From NCBI GenBank assembly GCA_010093485.1, contig MU001510.1, positions 1,091,347 through 1,133,296 on the forward strand: a stretch of DNA of 41,950 bases, given 5' to 3'. Positions 26,906 through 38,200 of the stretch are shown piece by piece. The first letter of the stretch is position 1. Every line of letters begins with the position of its first letter. A program made the position numbers and the translations under genes. The stretch comes from Karstenula rhodostoma CBS 690.94. Taxonomy: Eukaryota > Ascomycota > Dothideomycetes > Pleosporales > Didymosphaeriaceae. The notes under the pieces are model-generated. The model did no database searches. It was not told the DNA's origin and worked only from the letters and a program-made list of their open reading frames with translations.

Positions 26906-27390
26906 ATAGAAATTTCCTTTTTTAGTATTCTAGATTTAGAGAAGTATATTAATAAATTTAGTTTCCTAAACTAGTATAATCTAGACCCTAACTAGCCTCC
27001 CTTACCTTAACTAGACTTAAGTAAAGCTGGCCTTACTATATTTAACCTAGCTATAAAGTAGAAATATACTAGATTACTAAGTCTATATACTCCTATTTCT
27101 ATAGTATAAGTTAGATATATAAATATTTTCTAAAACTTTTCTAATTATTCCCTTAGTAACTAACTACTAAATAATATACCTATTACTTTCTCTAAAAATA
27201 AAGTATTTAACTATAATAATAGTAGAGATATAGAGAATATAGTAGTTAATAAAATAGAAATAACCTTAGTCTATATAAATAAAACCCTATATATATTAGA
27301 CTTAGTATCTTTTTTAAAATAAATTATTAATTCTAGAGATTTTATTAATAAGATATTTATTATATCTCCTAATATCTTTATTTAAGTATA
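26906..27390 (+). pseudogene. SNF2-family ATPase, copy B: N-terminal remnant
   Basis: The inferred start is the ATA at 26906. It matches copies A and C over about 160 codons, then jumps near 27381-27390 (TTTAAGTATA) straight to the junction tail. All ATPase motifs are gone. The jump is an internal deletion of about 2.77 kb relative to copy A, where TTTAAATATA near 16296 and TTTAAGTATA near 19062 flank the lost part. It has no retrotransposon and so shows the empty insertion site at 26949-26953. Confidence 0.75.
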
Positions 27391-27450
27391 TTAGGTTATA
27401 GGATATATACTATATATCCTATAAAAAATAGTATATATATAAAATAGTAA

Positions 27451-27750
27451 TACCTAATATCCTATTAACTAATACCTAGTATCCTATTAACTAATACTAA
27501 TTATCCTATTTATTAACTAATACTAATTATTCTATTAACTAATACTTAATATCCTATTAACTAATACCGATTATTCTATTAACTAATACTTAATATTCTA
27601 TTAACTAATACTAATTATTCTATTAACTAATACTAATTATCCTATTAACTAATACTTAATATTCTATTAACTAATACTCGATATTCTATTAACTAATACT
27701 AATTATTCTATTAACTAATACTAATTATTCTATTAACTAATACCTAGTAT
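27451..27750. repeat. 22-bp satellite array 3, between modules B and C
   Basis: About 13 units with a 22-bp period form the longest gap-free array here. Some units keep CCGATT or CTCGAT where most have CTAATT or CTTAAT, showing that the ancestral unit was richer in C and G at that place. One spacing irregularity (CTATTTATTAAC near 27507) resembles the one in array 2. Confidence 0.92.
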
Positions 27751-27782
27751 CTAGAAACTATAATAGAGATAGTTAGAAAAAT

Positions 27783-29354
27783 TTAACTTTTCTATAGCCC
27801 TCCTTAGTATAATCCTTTATATATATCTAAACTTTTCTATTAACCCCTATTATAAGGTATATCCTCCTATATACTAATATTACTAAAACTTTCCTTTTTA
27901 ATAGTATAATATACTAGCTATAGACCTTTTACTAAGTTATATCTTATTAAGTCGCTATTTAATAGTTCCTTTAGTAATAATTTTTTAGGAGATAGTCTAT
28001 CTATTATATAGGTAATATATATATCCTTAATTACTATAGAATTCTTAAATACCTCCTTATTATACTTTATAACTATATCTATTTAGAAGCTAAATTATAC
28101 TATAGTTATACCTCTTTTAATATATATATTTAAAATAGTATTCTAAAATAAAATTATAAATATTCTAATTCTAAACTTTACCCTTAGTATATATTACCTT
28201 TTTCCTATCTCTAGCTATTTTTTAAACTTTTTCTATATAAATAGGTCTATATACTCTATAACTTCTTCCCCTTCTACTATATAATATAAAATTCTAAATA
28301 AGTATTTCTTTACTATAATTATATAGTCTCTTTCTTATTTATTAAATAGTACTTTTTACTTCTATACTATTATTTTTACTACTTTAAATTTTATTTAAAT
28401 TACTACCTATATCTATCGCTACCTTATCTCCCTAATAATTCTAATAGCCTAGCCCTATTTTATTATTATATATAGTAATATAAATCTTACTATATTCCCC
28501 CTTATAAGACTAAACTCTATATATATATCTTTTAAATACTATAATAGTACTAGCTAGTTTTATTTTTAATTTATATTACTTCCTCTATTTTTTTTAAATA
28601 ATATACCTTCTTCTACTATAAGTTTACTTATTCTATTTCCTATATTAGTAAAAAACCTCTTTCCCTCTTTATACTATATTCTCTATACCTATAGTACTAT
28701 TTTCTAATCCTATAAATAGTCTACTATTTTAATTACTATAGCCCTATTAATTATACTACCTATTATATCTATACCTACTTCTAGTAAACCCTAGATAAAC
28801 TTTCTATACCTTTACTCCTCTTTACTTATTATAATATTTTTAGCTATTATAGTAGATAAGTTTTATATATTTACTACCTTTTATACTATTACCTTTTCTA
28901 ACTTCTATTTTAATCTTTTATTTACCTCTCTTATATTAGCTTTTTTTAGTTATTCCTTCCTTTTTTTTTTTATATTTTAGTTCTTCTCTTTATTATTCTA
29001 TCTCTTAGTATACCTCTTCTTAGTACTAACCCTACTAGCACTTTTATATACTTCCTTAATATTAGTTTTCCTATCCTCTACTATTTAACTTTTATACTCT
29101 TATATAATAAACTAGATAATATTTTTTTTTAAAGTATATTAATATATCTATTATACTATATCCTCTAGTATAGGCGCTATAAAAATATTACTAATAGAGC
29201 TATTTTTATTATATACTTCCCTATATATAGGGCCCCTAGAATATATAGCTTTATATATATATTATAGTATATCTAGTAAATTATTTTTAATTAGTTTCTT
29301 TTCTTTATAAATACCTAATAGTATATATACTATTATTACTAGTATATTTATTAT
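27783..29354 (-). pseudogene. Unrecognised Lys-rich protein, module gene 1, copy C
   Basis: The minus-strand frame runs about 523 codons with stops only at expected Gln/Trp positions, down to a TAA at 27783-27785. ATG is lost, so the start, near 29354, is a guess among several ATA codons. Read in order it has a hydrophobic, Ile/Val/Leu-rich N-terminal stretch, then Ser/Arg-Gly-Pro-Met/Ile-Tyr-Arg-Glu-Val. Next comes a strongly basic Lys/Glu/Gln/Asn segment (about residues 140-200), probably a coiled coil, and then a conserved-looking block with Gly-Ile-Asp-Ile-Ile-Gly-Ser and Asp-Tyr-Leu. The rest is mixed and ends Gly-Gly-Leu-Gln-Lys-Ser. No known domain was recognised. It is divergent from the helicase gene across about 190 bp with shared palindromes, suggesting co-regulation. 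Open frame and exact register in three copies argue that it was a real gene. Confidence 0.55.
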
Positions 29355-29428
29355 TTAATACTAGTAGTTATATTACCCTTATTATATACTAATATATAAT
29401 ATTTTTCTAGTCTAGCTTAGTAGCTATC

Positions 29429-29526
29429 TAATTTTAGCCTAGACTATAGCTAAAATTAAATAGTACTATATATTCCCTCTACCTTAATAGCCTATTAATT
29501 TTAACCTAGATTAGGGCTAAAATTAA
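29429..29526. promoter_or_regulatory. Palindrome pair in divergent promoter, copy C (best preserved)
   Basis: The first palindrome, 29429-29458, has perfect 10-bp arms TAATTTTAGC / GCTAAAATTA around a 10-bp spacer. The second, 29495-29526, has 9-bp arms TTAATTTTA / TAAAATTAA around 14 bp. Both spacers contain CCTAGA, so the two look like copies of one element with centres about 67 bp apart. They sit between the divergent gene 1 and helicase starts, as expected for an operator read by a dimeric regulator. That role is inference. Confidence 0.5.
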
Positions 29527-29546
29527 GGCTACCTCTTCTATCTACT

Positions 29547-32500
29547 ATAGCCTAAGTAATATTTATTTATTTTAATAAAGCTTATAACTTTATATTTTAT
29601 ATATTATATTACTATACTCTTTTTTCTAGTAAGGTATTCTTTTACTTTAGTAGAGAGTACTATAATACTACTATACCTAAATAAAAATATAAAATCTAAA
29701 AATTAGTTAATAACCTATTTAATAACTATTCTCTTCTATAGAACTATAAGAACTTTATTATTTCTACTAAAGTTAAAGTATTTTATCTTAGTTTACTAGT
29801 ATATAGTAATAGTTATTACTATAATATATATAGCTTAATTATTATTAGAGCTACTATAAAGTATAATATATTTATCTATCTATATAATAGTTACGCGATT
29901 TATAGTTATTTCTATAATAGTATAATTAAGTATTATTTTTAGTATTCTAACTATATTAGAATAGTTATAAGCTAATAGTTTTTTCCTTCTATTCTACCCC
30001 TATTTACCTACCTTAGTATAACCCACTAATTTAAGGTACCTTTTACTAGTATTATAGGAACCCTATCTAAGCTATATAATACCCCTATATTTTTAATTAA
30101 TTTATATTCTAATTTTTATTACTCTTAATCTATATTATCTCTAGCTAAGCCTATTACTCTTACTATATAACTAAATTATAGTATAGCCTCTTCTCTAAAG
30201 TTCTAACTATAATATACTTTAATATAGGTATAATATATATAGGAATAATAGCTATAATCTATATCTAGTATATCTTCTATATCTATAAACCTATAGATAA
30301 TATATACTAGATTTTTAGAAGTTTTTACTAGTATTACTATATAGTAAGCGTGCCTAGTATTTATTACTATACCTAAAGCTAAACTTAAATCTAAGCTTTT
30401 TTACCTATATACTACTATAAAGAGTATAGCTTATATATAGTAAAATATAGTAATAAAAACCTTCTACTTTATATAAATCTAAGTAATATAGGAGTATAAA
30501 TATAATATTTCTATAGTCCCTATTAAATTTTACTAAAACTCTACTCTTTACTATACTAATCCTCTCTAAAAGATCTTCCTTTTTTTTTTTTATACTTTAT
30601 CTCCTAGGGCTATATAACCTAAGATTCTTTATTTATAAAAATATTAGTAACTAGTTTAGAAGTAGGTTATAACCTATCTAGATATAATAGAAGTTCCCTC
30701 TACTATTAAAGAGTACTATAACTATATATATTTAAACCTATTTAAAGAATATTATTATATTTTCTAATTCTCCTTACTAGAATAAACTAACTAGTTTACT
30801 TAGTTTAAACTTATTTTTATTACTCTAGTAGCCTTCCTTAGTCTCTCCTTCTAAGGTAATAGATTTTAAGAGACTTATAACTTTACTACTAATATATTAG
30901 CCCTTAAAAAGATATATAGATTTACTAGTCTATAGTATCTCTAAGATATACTTTTCTATATAGTACCTATAAAGGCTCTAGATTATTCTAATTCTAATTT
31001 ACTAGTTTCTTAAAAGGAGGCTAGCTTTCTTATTACTAAGTTAAATAACTATAAGGTAGAGGATTAAAATAGAGAGCTATATAATATATTTAAAATATAG
31101 GTATATAACTACCTTATTATAGAGTATTCTACCTCTATAAATTAGTTTATTAATATAGTATACTTCCTTAATACCTTTTAATATAGGGAGAACTTAAATA
31201 TCTTTATTTATTAGAATAGGAATAGTATAACTATTTATAGAATTAGAATAAACCTTATTTTATTCTCTTCTATAGTAAGTAACCTATTTAAGGAGGTATC
31301 TACTCTCCTCTACTAGCTAGTATTTATATAAATACGGGTAGGGCTACCCTCTATCCTATAAGATATACTAAAAGAAGATCTAAAAAATATAACCCCTAAC
31401 TTTAATATCTTTAATATAGATAATTTATAACTTAAATATAGTACTAGTTTTATTATTTAATAGCTTTTATAGTTATTTAATATAAAGGGCTCTAAAGATT
31501 ATCTACTTACTAGTATTAAAAACTATACCTAGGTATAATAGTACTATAACCTTATTTAAGAATTCCTTAGTATACTCTTAAATCTTATATACTTTATAAG
31601 TGGCCAGTCTAATTATAGTACTAAGGTATTAAGTTTATAACTTAAGAATAGTTATATAATTAGTATCTAAAATATATTCCTCTATAATAGCCTTATTATT
31701 ATTATTCCTTAATACTATAAAGGCTATAATAAAGATAAGTCTATAAAGACTATTTACTATTTTTTTTTTTATAAAGTAGATAGCCTTTTAGTCTAGTATA
31801 TTTAGCTTATTTATCCTTTCTACCTTACTATATAGGGATAAATTAATAAGGAGATATATAACTATTACTATAATTAAGTCTAGAACTATCTATTTTAACT
31901 AAACCTATTTAGTAAGTAATAGACTACCTCTTAGACTCTTAGTTATATTATAAAGTAGGTAATACTTTATTAAATAAAAAAAGAGATTAATATTAGTATA
32001 ATATACTATCTTCTTATTACTTTTAGTAAAAAGCTTTCTACTACTAATTATCTACTATAGGAACTATTAAAGGAGGAGGTTAATAAAATAATAAATAAAG
32101 TAGAGATAAAAGTCTATAAAATATAAGCTAGCTATTTACTAGAAATAGTCTATATAGTTTATACTCTAGATATCTTAAGGATTTTTACTTATAAGTTTAA
32201 TAATTTAGAGGTATATTTTAAGATATTTACTAAATAATATAAGGCCCTAGGGTTCCTTTTAATCTAAGAGGAAGAGGCCCTTTAGGAAGCTAAAAAAGCT
32301 ATTTATTCTAATTATCTAAATATTAATATAGTATAATTATTATAAGAGAATCTTAGAAAGTTAGCCTAGTTTAGAGGATAATAAGAGTAAGTTCTCTATA
32401 TAATTTTAATAGGGGAGAGTATAATTATCTATATTATAGGTATTAGATCTAGTAAAAATCTTCTTTTTCTTTTTCCTATTTACTTTCTAGACTATAGTTA

Positions 32501-34880
32501 GACTATTATTATTATTCTACTAGTAGTACTCTACTTTAACCTTTTTTATTATTATTCTAAATTATAGATTAGAGCTACTATATAGTAGTAAGGAGTATAT
32601 AATAAGTAAGTATCTATTATTCTAATAACCTCTAAAAGTATTTTAAATAATTCCTTCTAGACCTATATTATTAAATAGAAAGTATTAGGAGTATTAGAGA
32701 GAATTATAGTAGATAAATTCTACTATATTATCTTTTTAGATATAGTTTATTACCCTTATCTTTATAATCTCTATATATTTACTAAGTACTATATCCCTCT
32801 TATACTCCTCTCTATAATTCTACTACTTACTAAATAAAGCTAAGTCTTTTAATTTTTTAAACTTTCTACTAATATTATAACCTTTAGGGAGTCTATTATT
32901 TAGCCTAAAATCTAGTATAAGGTTTATACCTTATATATAATAAGTATAGACTCTATAATAGCTATAGTAGAATATATTAAAAAGGTTCTCTAATTATATA
33001 AAAAGGTTCTTATTTATATTAACCTTACTATAACTATAGATATACTAGCTCTATAGCTTAACTATTCTAAGTATTATAGAAAGATAAAGAAGAAAGAATA
33101 ATTTATAAGTCTAGTATAATTCTAGGCCTTAGAAATAGATATTATAATAGCTATAAGTATTCTTATAAAAGGCCTAGATATACTAGATATATATATAATA
33201 CTATATTTTATATTACTAGTAAACTTCTATAGCCTTATCTAGGTAGATAGATAGATTAATTAGAATAGTAAACTTAGCCTTACTAGACTAGTACTAGTAG
33301 ATACTATTTCTAATATATATTTTAATAAGACTAGTAATATAGTAAAGATACCTATTCTTACCTATATATAATTCTAGTTTCTAAATAAAGTCTATTATTA
33401 TATTATTATTAATAGCTTTCTAGATAGTAATACCTTAAGGATAATATATACCCCTTTTAAGTAATCTTATAATATTTATATACTAAGATTCTATCCTTCT
33501 ATATAAACTAGCTCTATTTAGATACTATAAACTTCTTAGCTAAAGAGATAGCTATTAGTAGTACTAATACTAATACTAATATATTAGGGCCTATTACCCT
33601 TATATACTTTAATACTCTATAACTATACTTATAGGGATATAATAATACCTATAAAATAACCCTTTTTCTAAGATAAGTTTATACCTATATAGCCCTAGTA
33701 TACTACCCTAATTTATAAATAATAAGCTCCCTATTATATATACCTTTTATCTCTACTAAATAAAGAAGAGAACTTAACTTCTTTATATAGAATACTAATA
33801 ATATTAGTAAGCTATATACTAAGTTATTTTATAATAAATTACCTACTTATATAGCCTACTAGAGGCTATACTATATTACCTACTTTATTAAAGGAGATCT
33901 ATTTAAATATAGATAGAATTAGTATACTAGTACTAATAATAGCTAAGCTAAGTATATTAGGGATACTATTATAATCTATTAGTATACTATAGATAATAAA
34001 TAGGTAAAGGGTAACTACTAGTTTTATTTAATATCTACTAACTACTATCTAGAGTAGATATTTCTAGGAATAAATAAAGTAAAAACTACTCTAGTCTAAT
34101 AAGATTTCTATATTAATAAATATATAATTCGCGATACTTAGACTATCCTTTAGGATAAATATAAAGCTATATACTCTAAATAGATTAATAAAATTAAGGA
34201 AATAGAAAAAAATAAATAGGATATAAATTTACTATATAACTTTAGAATATACTTTATAAAGGTAGTTAATTTTAGAGATAATTATAAAGTAGAGAGGATT
34301 ATTTTAGAATTAAACTAGATTATAAAAATATACCTTATATTAGGATAGTATAACTAACTACTCCTATTATATACCTAAAATAGGGACTAGAATATAGAAG
34401 GACTAGATATATAATAGAAAGGATAATAATATTATATATCTATACCTTACTAAGCTAATAACTAGGTAATATATAAGGGATATTCCTATAGAGGGATATA
34501 AATAAGTTAATACCCTATCTAATTCTAAGTAAAATATAATTATTTCTTACTTAAATCTTTTATTTAGGTAATATATTAGTTATATAATATAGGCTTAGTA
34601 TAGGTAAGTAAATAGAGTACTTAAATAAAATATATACTATTTAAACTTTCTATTCTTTTTACTTTCTACTCTTATCTACTTTATTTTTTAATATCCTTTT
34701 ACTATTTCTATTATAGCTTTTATTCCTATTACCCTTAACTACTATAATACTTCTAGTATTATAAGTATAGTAACTAGCTAGATTTAGCTAAAAGAGATAC
34801 TAGATATACTAAATTTTTTTAAGGACTTCTAAATAATATAGCTCTAGCTAATAGGCTATCTTTAACTAAATAAGTAATAA
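29547..34880 (+). pseudogene. OrsD-like/RecQ-type (telomere-linked-like) helicase, copy C
   Basis: About 1,777 codons in one frame. The inferred start is ATA-GCC at 29547 (mutated ATG). Residues 15-130 look like an OrsD/DUF3505 region: a first C2H2-like motif, then Leu-Pro-Val-Tyr-X-X-Gly-Tyr and a second Cys-X2-Cys...His at 29793-29831, with Cys/His now Tyr. Helicase motifs follow: Walker A at 32439-32459 (G-I-R-S-S-K-N, from G-T-G-S-G-K-S), DEFH-type box at 32712-32723, motif III S-A-T-L-P at 32811, motif V G-L-D-I-P-D at 33171-33191, then a damaged motif VI. Motif order and the GLDIPDI block are RecQ-like. The C-terminal 400 codons are basic and unassigned; near 34130-34400 a second frame is also open, so the exact frame there is uncertain. 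Stops at 34875-34880 are the likely end. A nuclear DNA helicase is inferred. Confidence 0.75.
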
Positions 34881-35055
34881 GTTAGAAACTTTTCTATAAA
34901 TCTTTATAGTAACTACTAACTTAGTATAGATTAGAACCTATTATAATAAGAATTAGTTTACTAATATTATTTAGTATATAATCTTTCTTTCTCTTTATTA
35001 TCTCTTCTTTTTTACTTATAGAACTATACTAGTTTAATATACTTATTATATTTAC

Positions 35056-35265
35056 TACTATTATACTCCTATACTAGTATAGGGGGGGATATTAAAAAGT
35101 TTTCTATATACTCCTATATATCTATAATTACTATACTCTTATACTAGTTTAAGGGGGGATATTAAAAAGTTTCCTATATACCCCTATATACTTATAATTA
35201 CTATACTCTTATACTAGTCTAAGGGGGGATATTAAAAAGTTTTCTAAGTACCCCCTATATACCTA
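35056..35265. repeat. Three 70-bp direct repeats upstream of SNF2, copy C
   Basis: ATATTAAAAAGTTT recurs at 35089, 35159 and 35229, each after TATACTAGTNTA and a run of six or seven G, the longest G runs in the module. The last unit ends about 16 bp before the inferred SNF2 start, so the block takes up the proximal promoter. The remaining 175 bp between the helicase stop and the repeats are T/C-rich without other signals. Confidence 0.92.
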
Positions 35266-35281
35266 TAATATATTATCTAAT

Positions 35282-38200
35282 ATAGAAATCTCCTCTTCTA
35301 GTATTCTAGATTTAGAGAAGTATATTAATAAATTTAGTTTTCTAAACTAATATAACCTAGACTTTAACTAGCCTCCCTTACCTTAACTAGACTTAAGTAA
35401 AGCTAGTCTTACTATACTTAACCTAGCTATAAAATAGAAGTATACTAGATTATTAAGTCTATATACTTTTACTTCTATAGTATAAATTAGATATATAAAT
35501 ACTTTCTAAAACTTTTCTAATTACTTTTCTAGTAATTAATTACTAGATAATATATCTATTACTTTCTTTAAAGATAAAGTATCTAACTATAGTAATAGTA
35601 GAGATATAGAGAATATAGTAACTAATAAAATAGAAGTAATCTTAGTCTATATAAATAGAACCCTATATATATTAGACTTAGTATTTTTTTTAAGATAGAT
35701 TACTAGTTTTAGGGATTTTACTAATAAGATACTTACTATATTTTCTAATACCTTTATTTAAATATATATTATAAACCTGCTTATTACTTTAGCCTATAAA
35801 GAAATTATATAGTATATTAAACTTAGTAAGTAGTTACTAAGTCTAGATAAAGTAATTAAAAAGGATATTTTAAAGATAGATAAGGTCCTATTACTTATTA
35901 TTCTATTTAAAATATAGTAGTCCTAGAGTCTAGTATTCTATTAGGTCTACTTTATAAAAAAGGTAGAGTATATCCTTACCTAATCTATATAATTATTCTT
36001 TAATTAAATAAAGATTAAGGGAGAAGATATAATCCTTATATACCTATAAATTAGTTATAAAATTATTCTATAGTTAAACTAACCTCTTAATAAAATATAT
36101 ACCCTTAAGAATTTAATAATATTAATCTAAAAAGGTTATATAAAGGCCCTTACTATATAAATATAATTTAGTACTATTAGGGTATAGAATAAAAAGGCAA
36201 ATATATAAGTTATATAAAAAATAGCTAATAATATTAGTTTTTAAGGTATACCTTCTTATCTAACTATAAAATAGTTAAAGGTTAGTAACCCTAATCTAAT
36301 TTCTAAACTAGAGGAAAATCTACTTATCTATAATAATACTACCCCTAGTATAGTAAAATTATAATATATCTAAGGGATATTAAATAAAAAAGTCTTTATA
36401 TTTTTTCTAGCTAATATTAAAAAATAGAATACTTATACTTTATAAAACCTAGCTACTAAGGCCTAACTAGAGAAGTCTATATATTTATATCTAATAATAG
36501 TTTATATAATAAATATAAATACTATAAAATACTAGTTATATAGAGCCTCTATTAATATACTCTAGAAGTATATAAAGTATTATCTATATAATATTAAAAC
36601 TATTATAGACCCTAATTATACTAAGAATTTAATTATCTATATAGCTAATAATCTTTATTAAAAGTACTTAAAAATTACTCTACTAGCTTTCTAGCCTATA
36701 GTAGAGGATAGTATATTAGTATCCTATATACTAGAAGTAGTTACTAAAGAGAAAGTAGAAATAGTTTATAGGGATATTAAAAATATTATAGTAGAGGATA
36801 ACTATAATATACTATAAAGGAGTAAATAGGGTAAGGTAACTAATATAGTATCTCTTCCTATTAAGTAAACTAATAACTATAGTATAGAAATTTTTAAGAT
36901 AGGTAGTAATAATAGTATATTTATTCTAATATACCTTAAGGAGGCCTATACCTCTATATATATTACTAATATAAAGTATAAGTTAATATTATATATAATA
37001 CTCTTTCTTAAATAGTAGTAGGTAGTTACTATAAAATAGGTAGCTAATATACTAACTAGTGTTAATAAAATAGTACCTATTAAAAACGGGATTATTATTA
37101 ATATAATTAGATTAGGTAAAACTATCTAAGTAGGGGCGATTATACTTAAGGTATATTCCTAGTAGATTTATAGAAAACTTTTCTATAAACCCCCTAGCTA
37201 TACCCTATTTTACCCTATTAACTTATTATAGGTTATACTAGATTATAAATACTACTTTAATTTAAAGCTTACTAATATCTATAAAAAGTAACCCGTCTAG
37301 CCTATTATAAACTTAAATTATAAGTAGTTTAGAGATAAATCTAGGTCCTTTCTTTATTTTACTTTAGCTAAACTTTACTATTAGATAGTAACTAAGCTTA
37401 TATAAATATTAATTTACTTTACTATCTTTATAATTTCCCCTAATAAATTATTAACTATATCTAGTTTTAAAGTAGTTACTAGTTTCCCTAATACTAATTT
37501 AAGTATTTAGAACTATAAGGATTTTTATAACTAGTATACTATTTTTATAACCTTCTATAATTATATAGTTAAGTTTACTAGCCCCTATACTTTCTAGTTC
37601 TATATTAAGAAGAATATTAAATTATTTACTAAAAAAAATAGCTTTAAACTAAATAAATTTAACTTCTAGGACTATAAGATATAGCCTAATTTCCTACTAA
37701 CTAAACCCCTAAGTAAGTATATCTATACTTTTAATTATAAGTTTAGGCTAGTATTTTATAATAAGGTATAAGACTTTTTATAAAATTAGAGCTCTATATA
37801 GAGGACTATTTTATAGTTATACCTATATAGATTATTTCTATTATTAGGCTATCCTATATCTAGGGGTATAGAAAATATTAGAAACTACTTAAAGCTACTA
37901 GAGAATTTAAACCTCCTTAATAAGTTTACTAAGTAGGAGAATAAATACTATAAGGAGTTAGCTAAGACTAGCTATATTATAGGGTTCTATCTAGGTTATA
38001 ATAACCCCTACCTACTTAATAAGGAGGATTCTAAGTAAGTTCCCCTATAGGGAGGTTAGAAAACTTTCCTATATTCCTCTCTAATATATATTAATAATAT
38101 ATAGTACACGCTTTAGATTTTTATATAGTAACTAGGTAGAGTTTATAATAAATACTCTAAGCCCTACTTATAATAAATAAATTACTTAAGGAAAGCTTAT

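Larger units (their letters stand above)
19376..27382 (+). repeat. Module copy B (about 8 kb, internally deleted)
   Basis: This is the second head-to-tail copy. Spacing from the CTAGAAACT landmark to the empty insertion site is 7,578 bp, identical to copy A. It lacks about 2.77 kb of the SNF2 gene relative to A and ends with the same junction tail. Confidence 0.9.

Noticed and set aside
27451..27750. CRISPR-like array
   Set aside because: Units are contiguous 22-bp repeats without unique spacers, and the genome is eukaryotic.
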